A stretch of DNA of 64,000 bases, taken from the NCBI GenBank assembly GCA_036362985.1, contig JAYGXS010000002.1:99901401-99965400 (forward strand), in the 5' to 3' direction. The translations under genes and the position numbers were made by a program. Positions 31,490 to 43,194 of the stretch are shown here, in pieces (within the stretch, counting starts at the first letter, position 1; each line of letters begins with the position of its first letter). The DNA comes from Ligula intestinalis (lineage: Eukaryota > Platyhelminthes > Cestoda > Diphyllobothriidea > Diphyllobothriidae). Under the pieces are notes generated by a model. It did not search any database. It had not been told where the DNA came from and saw only the letters and a program-made list of their open reading frames with translations.

Positions 31490-32340
31490 TATTGTGTGTG
31501 TGTGTGAATGAGCTATCTCGGAGCAACCGGCTAGAAGGAAACGCAGCATGTGTGTCTGCGTAGGGAGAGAGAGAGAGGGCAGTTGTACCCCGTCTCTAAA
31601 CTGGCGTCAAGAGGAAGACAAGTAGGGGGTGCTGAGGGGTGGGGGGACGGAGAACACAAGTGTGAAGCGTGACGCGCCGGCGGGGTTCACTACCACCCAA
31701 CTCGCTTCCTCCTCCTCCTCCTTCGCCAGCTGTGCTGCGAGTTTTTTTACTACTACAACTACTACCGGTGGACTGCCAGCCCCGGAGGCGTGGGACGTGA
31801 CTTTGAGAAGACTTGCCTGCCCCCCCCCCCCATCACCCTGTCGAAAACGCCCCGAGTAAGCACTTATACACATTCAAATCGTATGCTCTCACCCCAGTTC
31901 AGTCGTCGGGCCCTAGCGTCACCACCGCCACCACCACCAATTCACGCGCGAGCGATTGGAGGCCGGAGTGTGGGGGGGGGGGGCAGGGCAGGCGGAAGGA
32001 GGGACGGGATACAGGCTGCTGCCGCTCGGAGGAATGAAGTTTTTCGCCCTTCTGGCACGTCGACGCACAGCAGGCGAGGCAGCGCGACGAGAGGACACAA
32101 TAGAGCGTCGGCGGCGGTGGCGGCGGCGGCAACGACGGAAGAGATTTTTTTAACACGCGGATGAGTAAGTTTGGATGGGCGCCAAGTGCGCGCCAGCGCG
32201 CTAAGACGCTGATTTTGAGAAGTGCGTGCTCTAATGCTGCAGCTGGCGGCGGCTCTTGAGCCGATGCAGCCATGGCGGTATGGAGTTGCAGGTTGCTAGT
32301 CCCGTGTTAGTAGTGGGTTGTCTCGAAGGTCCGTGTGTGT
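31490..32340. other. GC-rich, CpG-rich island with triplet repeats
   Basis: Strikingly GC-rich compared with the flanks, with many CG dinucleotides, a TG run (31495-31507), a GA run (31566-31577), C and G homopolymers (31821-31830, 31971-31983) and CGG-type triplets (32107-32137). The sequence 'gatgagtaagtttgg' at 32160 has a good splice-donor form. This could be a promoter with a first exon on the plus strand, but I see no coding sequence I can trust. The Pro/Ala-rich frames on both strands come from composition. Confidence 0.35.
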
Positions 32341-32439
32341 TTCGATTGATTGCAATTCTGATAAGAATTACCAAACCTGACGCGGGAACTTCTTGCGATT
32401 TACTTTAAACAGGGTAAATATTCCTGTGTCTTAACTCTA

Positions 32440-33260
32440 CCAGAAAAATAACATTAATGTCTCAACATGGTCGTCAGCAAACGGCCTTCTACTTAACGAA
32501 TGAAAGTCAGTCCAGAGTATTTTTCGACCGCGACCGTCTCCTAGTCCTGAAACTATTGACATTCTGCCCAAGGAAGTATCCTCTTTCCGATACCTTGGTG
32601 TTACTCTGGCATCCAGCCTTATATTTTCTCGTCATATAGAAGGCCTTTTTTTATCAAAATCCGTAAATTTTTATATTATATCCCCCGCTTGCGTTCATAT
32701 CTCACACCGCAAGCCCTAATCCGGCGTTTTGTAGATGTCTGTATTCTCCCCCTCATTTTTTACTGCTCTCCAGTTTTTTTTTCCAGTCTTACTTAAAAAA
32801 GACCTAGTCATATTGAAACGTAGCCTCCGAATGCTCTCTTCAGCTGCCGGTGTTTCCTATGTTTTTTAGCTGACATTATAATACAGCGACATTTTAAAAC
32901 GGTCAAGCAATTTGCTGATCGCATACTTACTGAGGTCGCTCACCCTCTCCACTCTGCATTAATGACTGCAAAGTCTTCCCGTGCCATGCGTCCAGGTTTC
33001 CATCATATGACTTGCCGCACATCAGCATATCAGCACTCGGTACTCCCATTCCTAGTACGCTACCTTTCGTGTTAAAAAGCGGAAATTGAGAAGTTGAAAG
33101 CCGATCTGCCTCCAAAGTTGATGTGGAAATCGTATAAAACTTGAATTGTGAGCATTGCATGACCTTTGACCTTTGACCTTTAAACATGATCCCTTATTTA
33201 CCGTGAATGGAGCCATTTTTGCTGAAATTTCAGGATTTTAAAATCCTCAATATAGCACTA
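32440..33260 (+). pseudogene. Non-LTR retrotransposon RT remnant, family X copy 2
   Basis: Matches 28410-29215 over its length. Readable pieces are STWSSANGLLLNE and EVSSFRYLGVTLASSLIFS, the RT segment after the catalytic loop (compare YLGVTLD in jockey-type elements). The catalytic motif is not included. Near the end the heptamer TGACCTT is expanded to three copies (33161-33182). Copy 1 has a single one. Confidence 0.7.
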
Positions 33261-33514
33261 TTCTTCTTCTCTTTCTTCTTAAGTTCTCGGGTCATGTTAA
33301 GGCAGCCATAAAAGTCATCCCTTTCCTGGGTGCAGTTTAGACAGCCAAATAAGTCATCCTTGTGGAAATTGTGGTTAAAAGTTATGTCCTGGTCACCCAA
33401 CTCTATGTCATGCACCTACTAATTTCCTTAAGTAGTCCTTTGATTATTCTTCGGAGTTCATGTGTCCAAAACCACTGAGAGAGCGCTGGAGGACCTGTAG
33501 GAATCTGCCGCCCA

Positions 33515-33725
33515 ACGCAACTGCGCTGACTCATCTACTTTCACTCTGCTAAGGCTTGCACCCCCGCGTAAACACCTACTCCACGCGGTATCGGCCTTTC
33601 CCACATTATCGGTCCACTCTCCGCTTCATACGCGCGTACACTCAATGTCAATCGATATGCTTTACTTGATTTGGCAACAGTAGTTTATTCAGTGCACCTC
33701 ATTAATCCCTAGTTCCTTGCATTTT
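33515..33725 (+). repeat. Dispersed repeat S, copy 1
   Basis: Shares 'tcatctactttcactctgct'-like, 'ctactccacgc', 'tacgcgcg' and 'caatcgat' blocks in the same order with 61965-62160. Class unknown, no coding frame. Confidence 0.5.
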
Positions 33726-33729
33726 GTCC

Positions 33730-35940
33730 TACGAAAAGGGTGGTTATAGGGTTTTATGGGTGTGGAATTAGGATACGCAGTTAAATGCACTTTAATAACT
33801 ACTATATGCATTGTACTTTATTTTAATTAGAAATGTTGTTGATTTATATCTGTAGATCTTCCTTATCCTTATTATCGTTAAAAGTATTGCGGTAAAAACC
33901 GATTATCAAATTGCAGGTTTCTTGAAATTTCTTAAAAATAGAAATGTTGGTTAGGAGGTCGTCTACTTCAACTCACCTGAGGTCCAACTTACCGTTCTGG
34001 AGTTAGATTTGTAAAGTCCGCTGCGCAGAGTGCCACACCCGCCTTCTATTTACATGCTGTACACCTCACGCCCAGCGGCTGCGGAAAAAATGAACTTTTT
34101 TCTCATTACACTTCTAAAAGTTTTCTTCACTTCCTATCCTATTTCCCCATTTTCAAAAAACCCTATAGCCACCGTTTCGGAAGAGTAAAATTCTGGCCCT
34201 AGGGGTATATGAGCTGCACTACATAAAATACTTTTGCCCGTAATATGATTAGTTGCAGACAAGAGAGCCTACATCACGCGGGCAAAGCTCCTCAACCTCA
34301 CAGACATACCTGTCACGCAAACGCAAATGGCAGCTGACCCGCAACGCAGCCTTTGTACCGTTCATTTTCCGGCAGTTAAGCTCGGTCCATCAACACCGTC
34401 TTCCCTGACTTCTGATTTGGGAGATCTTTTTGATGTCGATACAGCAAGAAGTCTTCGATAGACGCACTGCGGACCCGAAGTCCTCGTTGCTGCGTCATGC
34501 AGTGACAGAAACCTCCGTATAACACGTGTTAGGAGTACGGTAGAACGTCCTTGCCAAACTTAAGGTTGCTCTTATCCTCCTTCTCTATGTGCGAAGTTGT
34601 GCCAGATTCTTATTAAAACCGCAGACTATTCATCTGCCTTTTTGAACAATTATGGACAAGTTTAATCAGTATCTCCAAACGATTCGTAGCTTTTGTCTCA
34701 CTTCATTCGGCATAAACCTCCGTCGTTAGTCGAATCATCGAGGGAGGGGCAGGTTGACTTTGACTCCTGCTCTCAAGGATCGTGGTAAAGATTATAGTTT
34801 TGTCCCCTCAATGTACAAAATAGCTCAGGAACCACCAAAATACCGGTGACTTTGCTTATTTCTAGGGAAATATGCGTAAGTTTTAGGATTCACGTTAGAG
34901 TGATTTTAAGGATTAAGGTTAGTCTTAACTGTAGAGTGAGTAGGATTAAGACTAGAACTATGATATAGGTTTCTGTTATGCTTAGGAACCAGGGATATTT
35001 AGCCTTCCTCGAACTTTTGCTAGGGTTGGGCTTTCCATCCCCCCAGTCACATAAGTAATCCTCTTAAGATTTACTTCAGCAGGTGGTCGCTTACTGCTAC
35101 TGTCCATTTATAAAGAAATTTTAAAGTTTGACAGTCGCCGCGGTAAACCAAAATGCATGGCTTCCAATACATTGGGTTATATATATTTTCTACAAAATGT
35201 TACATGGATAGGGTAAAATTTTTGGGCAGGTCCCATGACGCTAAAATCTGCTTTTTTGGGACGTTGTTGATTAAAATTCCTCCCCCTCCCCAAAGAATTC
35301 TTGTACGTAATCCGAAGAAGTGGTTAAAAGTGTGCCGTATGTATTTGACACTCCTAAATCAGGTTCATGCTACGAAAGACGGAGCCTCGGCAGTGAACGG
35401 GAAAAAATTGCTCAGTCCAAGGCCATTAAAATCAGCCAGTCATTCATAACTATCTGTCCGCTATTAGTTGTAGACTTTTTGATAAAAGTCAGCAAAAAAT
35501 GCAAGCCTGCGCAAATCCGTCTCCCTATTTGACCTAGACAAGACATAAGTTTTATGTCAAATTTTAACCCTGAGAAGTTAACCCCCCCCCCCAATATTGA
35601 TGTCCTTGGAAGAAAAGTTAAGCTGATTTTGTTTCTAGCAACGTTTCGGTTTGACGGAAGAATGATACTTTCGCTGAAGTCTGCTTGTACCTTCACGAGA
35701 AAGAAGATGAAAAACAGATAGACACGACTGATATCCCTTGTCGACAAGCAGATGGAAAAATCTATAATGCTAAAATTATACTTGACAGTTTGTTGAAGCT
35801 ACGCATGAACAAGAAGCACATATTCGACCTGACAGAGGATCTGCATGCCACATCAGGTTGTCTTCAGACTAGAGGGGATGTGCAACGAAATATTAACCTT
35901 TCAAACGTGCGGAAACAAGCAATAGACAGTTGGAGCTGAT
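33730..35940. other. Unassigned DNA
   Basis: No supported gene. The frames 35153-35449 and 35685-35939 (plus) and 35412-35747 (minus) share no motif with anything recognised. Confidence 0.35.
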
Positions 35941-35944
35941 TGGT

Positions 35945-36075
35945 AGCTCTGGTTTGTGTCAGTAAATATTGCTCGGAATTCGTCTCTTCCACCTTTCTTT
36001 GAGGTGGTTTTACATTTTCAAAAACTGCATACGTCGGTCGATGCATAAATTATCGAAGTGCATTGCCTCGTGGTC
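35945..36075 (-). repeat. PLE terminal sequence fragment
   Basis: Matches 5105-5240 and 48465-48600 (blocks 'gctgattggtag', 'cacctttctttgaggtg', 'gtcgatgcataaattatcg-agtgca'). It is the end of the PLE family represented at 5330-5985, with no coding part attached here. Confidence 0.6.
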
Positions 36076-36324
36076 GACGAAACTGCTTCAGAGGACATTG
36101 GTTTACAAAGTATACGTGAATAGCGATTTTCCTCTAGTCGCTGGATGGTTGTTGTCACGGATTTCAGAAAATACTGGTAATGCACAATGCATTCACGATT
36201 ATTTTACCCTTCCCGATTCCATCAATAAACAGGTGTCTCCTTGTGTACGGTACGAAATGTACGCCCACTCAGACGAAGCTGCCAAATCTGATAGTTTCGA
36301 GTGAAAATTTTCGAAGTTTGAATC

Positions 36325-37000
36325 AAACTTCTTAACTGGCATAACGCTTATCGCAATTACGAATGCAACCGGATGTTGAAAACAGGGATCATATGGCTTC
36401 AAGCACGAGTAAAATTCTTCTTGAACTGAAATATTAACTTTGCGTTGATTTAGGAAAGAGGTGTTTTGCATTTCTAAGCGATTTGATTTCAAACGTAATC
36501 GTATCAACAGCGAAAAAGGGGGCGTCTATTTTGACACAGCCTGCCACAGAGAAGTTCCTCGTTAGAGAGCTTCCAATCGCCAAATTTATCTGAGCAGGAG
36601 TAAATCCCACTAAAACTCTCATTTAAAAGCTGACACAAAGAAAGATTACCCTGTGAACAAATGAAGATTTGAGAATCTTCTTTTTTACCAAACACTTAAA
36701 ATCTGATTGAAAATGGTGACTGATGAAGAAAGCTGGCATAGTTCTCAGTGTAGCGATATGAGTACCACTCGATTATTGTAACATAATTTATAGCTTTCTA
36801 TCGACGAGCCATTTCAGGTCATTTACCCGTTATATAGACAGCTGATTTAAGTTATGCTTAACAGCGAGGAGTATAAAATGGAAAATGAATTTAAAAAACC
36901 GCTGGTAACTTTTAAACCGTCTTCCTCAATTGCTCAAAATATTCTGCGTTATTGCAAAAAGTCTTCTTACTACGGAAGGACCATCTGTAAATTTGTAGTT
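36325..37000 (+). repeat. Diverged direct duplication, left copy
   Basis: About 650 bases recur at 37110-37800 in the same orientation, at perhaps 70-75% identity by eye. Landmarks: 'atatggcttc', 'ctgaaatattaact', 'gttttgcatttcta', 'cacagcctgc', 'gcaggagtaaatccc', 'accaaacactt', 'caaaatattctgcgtta'. The short frames on both strands are not conserved, so it looks non-coding. Confidence 0.75.
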
Positions 37001-37109
37001 TACGTCCCAGTAAATCTTATGAAATCCCATCCTTCTGTAATACGGAACCCGTGGTTTTTGTGTTAAGCTAGTGGAGCATACCAGGAAAAGCAAAATAATT
37101 TTAAAAAGT

Positions 37110-37800
37110 AGAGTGCATGAAAGTAGAAAATAGTAGGAAGTATAAAAAAACTTGATGCTGAAAAGGGTGACCGTATGGCTTCTAACACAGCCGAAATCCT
37201 TCATTTACTGAAATATTAACTTCTTATGGAATAAGAAGAAAAAGGGTTTTGCATTTCTAAACAATTCGGTTCAAAACATAATCCCAACCAGAACTAAAAA
37301 ACTGTGTCTATGTCTCCACACAGCCTGCTACGGGAAAGCTGTCTATTAAGCAGCCTTCCATCGCAAACACTTATTTGCGCAGGAGTAAATCCCTCTTAAA
37401 TTCTCATTAAAAATTTGACACCAGGAAAGATTACCGTGTGAGCGCCAGTGAAATTTTGAGAAGCCTTTTTTTCTACCAAACACTTTAATTCTGATAGAAC
37501 ATTGCGACCGACGGAGAAGGCTGGCACAACTGTCAGCCTAGGGCTGCGAGGATTACTCGAGTATTTCAAAAAATTCAGGCAACAAAATTATATAGGCTTC
37601 TAGTTAAGAGCCATTTAAGGCCATTCGCTTGTCTTTTGGTGAGCCAAATTAAGCGATGCATAACAGTCTGAATAGAAACTAGCAGAGGAATTTTTGACTT
37701 CTGGAAACTTCAGAACTAGCTCCTTAAATGTGTTCAAAAATATTCTACGTTAGTGCGAAAAGTAGTTTAAATTATGGAAGGATCATTTTAGACACAAGTG
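37110..37800 (+). repeat. Diverged direct duplication, right copy
   Basis: Counterpart of 36325-37000, with landmarks about 780 bases downstream of the left copy in the same order. Ends just before the MITE. Confidence 0.75.
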
Positions 37801-37914
37801 TATTTGCTATGCTGTAGTTTTCATTGGAACAAAATCCTGGACGTTACCTTTGACTTATTATTGAACCAGGTATAAAGTTCAGACCATGAATAAATGGGCT
37901 CAAGAAACAAGATA

Positions 37915-38327
37915 CAGTAGTCGCCGGTTATTAAGCCCACGGTTAATAGGCCCAGTTGCGTATTAAGCCCAGGTCAGCTTGGGAAAGACTTCTACATAGC
38001 AAAATCCGCCGGCTAATAAGCCCAGTCGCTGGCTACAAAGCCCAGTTTGCCAACAGGATACAGTGAAATTCTCATCTCTCTGCGTGCGCAAGTGGTTACG
38101 TGTCGCAAATCCTTTCTTTTGTTTTTGTTATTACGTAAAATACAGACAAACAGCATTCTTTTATTTTACATAACCAAGCTCTACACATAATACAGTACGT
38201 ATGTAATGTGTAGTGCCTATACTGTGTTTGCTAATCAAGAATTAGGACTCTCCGGTTAGTGCGCCCACCGATTATTAAGCCCAATTTGGTCTGGGCCCGA
38301 GGTGGGGTTAATAACCGGCGACTACTG
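37915..38327. mobile_element. MITE with Tc1/mariner (pogo/Tigger-like) termini
   Basis: Terminal inverted repeats CAGTAGTCGCCGGTTATTA at 37915 and its complement ending 38327, flanked on both sides by TA, the target duplication of the Tc1/mariner superfamily. The 413-bp body has no transposase. Motif 'aagccca' or 'ggccca' recurs at least six times in the first 140 and last 60 bases, making subterminal repeats. Non-autonomous. Confidence 0.85.
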
Positions 38328-38384
38328 TATCTGATTGACGATTAACTGCAATATCAAAGTCAAAGAACATACGTATCGATTGAT

Positions 38385-38480
38385 CTGTTTTGTGCCGCTA
38401 CACTGTAGCACGCTGGCTAATGACCTTTTAATCGCCCACTCATTGGTTCGAGCCGTGTCGGCTCCATTTCATCTTATCTT
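38385..38480 (+). repeat. tRNA-like SINE head, weak
   Basis: 'gtagcacgctggctaatgacc' followed by 'attggttcgagccgtgtcg' resembles pol III A and B boxes with the right spacing. No body could be assigned. Confidence 0.3.
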
Positions 38481-38604
38481 CATAGTCGTCATGTGACTGC
38501 CTGCGTGTGCTCTAATTGTGAGCTCCAGGGCGAAACGGAACTTAATTGTTCCACTTCCAGATCGGCAATGCCCATATATTTATCCTATTCCCGATCTCAG
38601 ATGA

Positions 38605-38790
38605 CAAAGCAATGAGTCTGTGGTGCAATCGTGGGGTTGTAAACTCAGTGACCAAAGGTCCTGGCTTCGAATCTCAGGGGTTCCAAAACTTGGCATTGTG
38701 TGTGACTGGCTGATGACACCTAACAAGCCAGAAATGGTCATTCCGGTCTCCCTTGCTTTTTAGAGACTATCCTATCCCATCAGGACTGAT
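38605..38790 (+). mobile_element. tRNA-headed SINE with hammerhead module
   Basis: Head with B box 'ggtcctggcttcgaatctc' (38661-38679). At 38704-38748: GACTGG, intact CTGATGA (38710-38716), a 14-nt stem II segment (weakly paired here), intact GAAA (38731-38734), TGGTCA, TT, then CCGGTC, which pairs with GACTGG over six positions including one G-U. The tail 'tcccttgctttttagagac' matches the other copies. All core bases needed for hammerhead cleavage appear present; stem II is weak. Confidence 0.7.
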
Positions 38791-39163
38791 AAGAACCTCG
38801 TTGCCAATCAGCACCCTAACCACCATTTAGGATCGGAAACACAAACATTCGTACATACACCTGATACAGATTAACCGCAAATGGGTTTGGCCTGATGGGT
38901 CAACATAAACCAAAACGGCGCCACCTGCCATCCACTGCTGTCTTGGGGCTCCCTTTCGAGCCCCGCCGGCAGCCGCTCAGTGACAAGTGTATTTTAGGCA
39001 GGATTTTATTATTGAAAAAAGATAAGGGAATGCGGTACGGTCAGTTCTGACTTATTGGCCGTCAGCATCCAGGCAGCTGGTTCGCATGAAATGCGGTTGA
39101 TTATTCAGCCTCAGGACGCAACGGTACGAGCAAATACAGTAACGCAGTCGGTGAGCGCCCCAC

Positions 39164-39766
39164 TGTTAGGACGGCCCAGCACATGAGTCATCAATCAGGC
39201 CGTTATAATGTCGCGACAACGAAGGAAGCCCACATGCAAGCGGGCGCATGCAGAACGGGCCAAGAGCGAGATCTTCAAATGGCCGACACGCGAGGATCAG
39301 CGGACAGCCACCGGCTGGGTTCTGAGGTCACGCCTGACAAGGGGCAACAAAGGACGCATGCGCATGCGCGTGTAATAGTGCCGCGACACGTCATCCTGAG
39401 GACATCCCATAAGGGCTGCCTGCAGAGGGGCCAATAGGGAACAAAGGCCGTTAGTCCTTAACCACGCTGCCACCAAATGGAGGCGGCATTCTGCTGCTGG
39501 CGGCACAAGACTCTCTTGTCGGAACCTGCTGCTGTCGAGACGAGAGAGAATAAACTGCTGCTAGAGGACACCAGACGAGTGGTAGACAAGACAGAGCACC
39601 ATACAAGACCAAGCTGCAGATAAGACCGAGCTGCAGACAAGACCCAGCTGCCGAACGCACAGAAGACAGAGTTGATGTACAATCAGAAACAGTGACAATA
39701 AACTATTATTTGTTATCCTGTCAACTTTATCTTCCTGAGACGCAACTGGGGAGGGCCGGCATAACA
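39164..39766 (+). mobile_element. Solo LTR
   Basis: 603 bases starting TGTTAGGACGGCC and ending GGCCGGCATAACA, an imperfect inverted pair with TG...CA ends. A polyadenylation signal AATAAA lies at 39699-39704, about 60 bases before the end. No polypurine tract, primer-binding site or second LTR is present, so it looks like a recombined solo LTR. Target-site duplication not evident. Frames inside are not genes. Confidence 0.6.
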
Positions 39767-39769
39767 AAT

Positions 39770-39850
39770 GTTGATGCAAGGGCTGGTGATGGCTTATAAA
39801 CCAGAATTTGCCACTCCAATCCACCTTTTCTATGTCGGTAACGCATTTCT
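39770..39850 (+). mobile_element. SINE body fragment
   Basis: 'gctggtgatggcttataaaccagaa' then 'ccactccaatccacc' is a decayed hammerhead-SINE body without its tRNA-like head. Confidence 0.45.
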
Positions 39851-40408
39851 ACCTACGATATGCTAGAAATTGAACAGTTGCTGGAGGAGCTCGAGAGTGA
39901 GTCTCAAGTTATAGTGGGACAAGTGAGTACCGTAGGTGATTGGTGGCTGCCTATCTACCACTATATTCATAAAAAATAATCAGCCAATCATAGCCCTACC
40001 CACCAGCTGGGAACCTCACATATGCGTGCGCACACTTTGCATAGGTGATTCACCAGACCAAATGAGTTATAATCGGTTCAGTAAAAAGAGGTGTATCAGT
40101 GCCTCGCTACCTGCAATTATCTGTCGCTGCAGGTCGGGTATTAAATCACGGAGGAATACGCACACTCCGATCTTCTGGCTTCTCGATGCGAACCATTTTC
40201 TTATGGGTGTTGGGGACCACAAACAGGCAGGGCGAAATTAGCCAAACTATAATAGCTGTATCACTCTACCCCAAAAATCTCTCGCCTCGTTTGCTAGTAT
40301 AGCTTGGCTGACTTCGGTCTGGCAGATGGTTGTCTTTTCATGTTCCTCTCCCCTCCCACCCTCATGAAACTTGTGTTCTTCGGATCGGTGTATGCCTTTT
40401 CCTGAATG

Positions 40409-40808
40409 NNNNNNNNNNNNNNNNNNNNNNNNNNNNNNNNNNNNNNNNNNNNNNNNNNNNNNNNNNNNNNNNNNNNNNNNNNNNNNNNNNNNNNNNNNNN
40501 NNNNNNNNNNNNNNNNNNNNNNNNNNNNNNNNNNNNNNNNNNNNNNNNNNNNNNNNNNNNNNNNNNNNNNNNNNNNNNNNNNNNNNNNNNNNNNNNNNNN
40601 NNNNNNNNNNNNNNNNNNNNNNNNNNNNNNNNNNNNNNNNNNNNNNNNNNNNNNNNNNNNNNNNNNNNNNNNNNNNNNNNNNNNNNNNNNNNNNNNNNNN
40701 NNNNNNNNNNNNNNNNNNNNNNNNNNNNNNNNNNNNNNNNNNNNNNNNNNNNNNNNNNNNNNNNNNNNNNNNNNNNNNNNNNNNNNNNNNNNNNNNNNNN
40801 NNNNNNNN
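40409..40808. other. Assembly gap, 400 N
   Basis: Undetermined bases. Frames that cross it are artefacts. Confidence 1.
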
Positions 40809-41059
40809 TAGCAGAAACATCGGCGAAACACGTGTCTGGGCTTTTAGCTAGTATCTATGCGGAAGTATGGTATAACATCATTGTCATATAGAATTCACAC
40901 TACTTGTAGTGCTACTCGTTTGTAGAATGGACATTTCCGTGGTTATTCCGCGGCAGTTGATTGTCTTCGACAAAAATGTTCATCAAACTCTAGGGTCTGA
41001 CCCTTAAAAGTCATGTCCCATCCACATTTCTTCCATGTCATGCACCTAATAATGTGAGA

Positions 41060-41090
41060 GATTATTTCCTTGATATATATATATAAATAC
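41060..41090. repeat. TA-rich microsatellite
   Basis: 'atatatatatataaata' next to the tail of the SINE at 41120-41310. Confidence 0.7.
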
Positions 41091-41119
41091 AATGGTAGTG
41101 AGATGCTTAACAATCGCAT

Positions 41120-41310
41120 TACGGGAACTCTCGAGTTCCGCTGAATAAAATTAGCGCCAAAAAGAGAGGTTATTGGGATTACCATTTCTAGTTCATTAAC
41201 CGCCATTAACCAACCGGGTTTTCGCAACCCTGATGCTTGAACCCCTGATCTGTCAGTTGAAAATCAAGCGCACCCCGATCACTGAGTCACGTGCTTGTTT
41301 TCCTGTCGGT
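41120..41310 (-). mobile_element. tRNA-headed SINE with decayed body
   Basis: Minus strand: A box 'gtgactcagtgatcggggtg', B box 'caggggttcaagcatc', then 'ggttggttaatggcggttaatgaactagaaatgg', a body in which CTGATGA has become TTAATGG, followed by GAAA. Tail 'taacctctctttttggc'. Confidence 0.6.
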
Positions 41311-41364
41311 AGACAGGCACCCACCGACCACGCCAAGGGGCAAAGTCTCATCATTATGGGCAGA

Positions 41365-41500
41365 TAGTATTGCCGGTAATGCCAAGGGAGACTGGAATGG
41401 CTATTTCCGGTTTATTAGTTGTTTTCAGTCAGTCATACCCAGACCCGATTGGTACACTACATGAACCTCGATTTCGTGACCACTTGTCGCTCTAGGTCGG
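41365..41500 (-). mobile_element. SINE with hammerhead-like body
   Basis: Minus strand: a weak head, then 'gggtatgactgactgaaaa', 'caactaataaaccg', GAAA, TAGCCA, TT, CCAGTC, 'tcccttggcattaccggcaatac'. CTGATGA has decayed to CTGAAAA. It lies next to the copy at 41120-41310 in the same orientation. Confidence 0.6.
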
Positions 41501-41639
41501 GAGATATTGACAGTAGTTGATGAACGTTCACCAACCCCTGTGGGTTACAATGTTTGCCCATACTACTAGCTGGTACAGTTACTGTAAAGCCCCGATAATA
41601 TCGCCCAAGACAAAGTTTCATCAAAGAATATGACGTCAT

Positions 41640-43190
41640 TATGTCTAAATTACTAACCGCTCCACGGCTGATAACGATAGGACTATTTTCCCTAAAGTTA
41701 TCGCTAAATGCCTTTCTACTATGAATATATACGCATATGAGTGGCCCACGAATTCAGTTAAATACCTATACTGATGTAAGATGCCGATATTTTATAAAAA
41801 ATCATAATTATCTGCAAACAAGCATTAACGCATGTACACAAACTTGGAAATAATAATAACCGACCTTAATTGAATTTAATACTTATAGAAAATACACGAA
41901 TTATTATTCGTCTATTTGGAAATACCAGTTATTCTAAAAAAGGGGCATATGGCAAAAACTTAAAACATCGTTTTACCTGTAAGCTCGACTCTGTAAGCAC
42001 TGCACTGTATATTTAAAGAAAATATACTAAAGAAAACTGTCTCGATATATCTTTCTACTATTGGAGTTCAATGAAATTGTGGTCGTGCTTGAAATTTAAC
42101 CTTATATTTCATGAGTTTCCGTCCTCGTGTTTCTAAAATCCTTCAAAGAAGATATTCTTTAAAAAGCATTTACGAAAAAATTGAGCTTTCAGATGTTCTT
42201 TTTCATAACGATGGCTGCATTGGTCTTATTTTTACGCTTACCCAAACATGAAAGCTAATTGCCGAGAGAGATGGACGTTCAAGATAAAAGTCACATAAAA
42301 ACTTCCGATAATAATTTTTCAATCTGAATTTATTCTTCCTTTCGGGAAAAGAATGTGATTGCTTGCATTTGCTCCCATCTGATTTTCATTGCTGGTAAAC
42401 CTGACTTTCCAATACCATAGGAAACCGATTTGGAACATCTCCTGCGTATGTTAGTGGTCTGCCATAGCAAAACGCACAAAAACAGAAGTTTTATCCTGTC
42501 TTATTAAGTAACATAGGGGCACTCTTGGATATGAGGTAACCTCCGATTTTACGAAAATTCTGCCTAGCTGCCTTAAAAGTAGAAGATTCAGCAGGCAGTT
42601 TTCTTTACTGAGCATTAAATCACCTCAATAGATCAGCATAACAGGACCAACTGTAAGCTAAACTACCAACTCAAAATTTAGATCATGACTTTAGACGAGT
42701 TCACGTCGCCTAGTGGTTATAAGAACTTACTGTATCTGTTGGCGTCAACTATCTGTTTATCTGGTCCAAAGTTTGACTGAAAATATAAATTTTGGATAAA
42801 GAGCTAGCCGACCCGTTGTTTGCACGTCCATTCACGTGATCTGTCGCCAGGCGAGTCACTTGGTCGTCACAATTGGAATTCACGATGCAAACTCTGAGGG
42901 CCACAAAGCATCAAAAGCTGCCTGGCCGATGTGATTGGGTTAAAAAATAACAGCTGGCCGATTGCCTGTCTACAGGAGAGTGTGAGAGTACATTGCTTCA
43001 GATCCTAGTACGCGTGAACCAAGCCTGAACTTCCCCACCTCGGCTACGGAGATCAATCCATTGTTGCTTCAAACACGAATATACCTGATGAATGGAACCT
43101 TAAGTCGTAATAAAGAAGATCTAGCATATCATACAGTTCAAGGAGTCAAGCTTGGCGAACGTAAATTTTCGATTATTCATCATCATACAA
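41640..43190. other. AT-rich unassigned DNA
   Basis: 1.5 kb with no open frame of note. A tRNA-like A-box sequence ('cgcctagtggttataagaac', 42707-42726) has no clear B box, and I do not call a SINE. Confidence 0.4.
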
Positions 43191-43194
43191 TTAC

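Noticed and set aside
31899..32273. 124-codon Pro/Ala-rich minus-strand frame
   Set aside because: Explained by GC-rich triplets and homopolymers. An equally long frame runs on the plus strand over the same bases.
33161..33182. TGACCTT triplet array as a nuclear-receptor-type response element
   Set aside because: It lies in the 3' part of a dead LINE copy, and the sister copy has a single unit. A local microsatellite expansion is the simpler reading.
34870..34990. Degenerate TTAGGATT-like tandem array
   Set aside because: The 'aggatta' and 'gttag' words recur irregularly without a stable period.
40808..40845. Possible hammerhead 3' half ('ggcgaaacacgtgtctgggc')
   Set aside because: GAAA, a CACGTG palindrome and TC are there, but the CTGATGA side is absent next to the gap, so the motif cannot be supported.
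40247..40891. Long open frames across the N run on both strands
   Set aside because: They consist of undetermined bases translated as X and carry no information.
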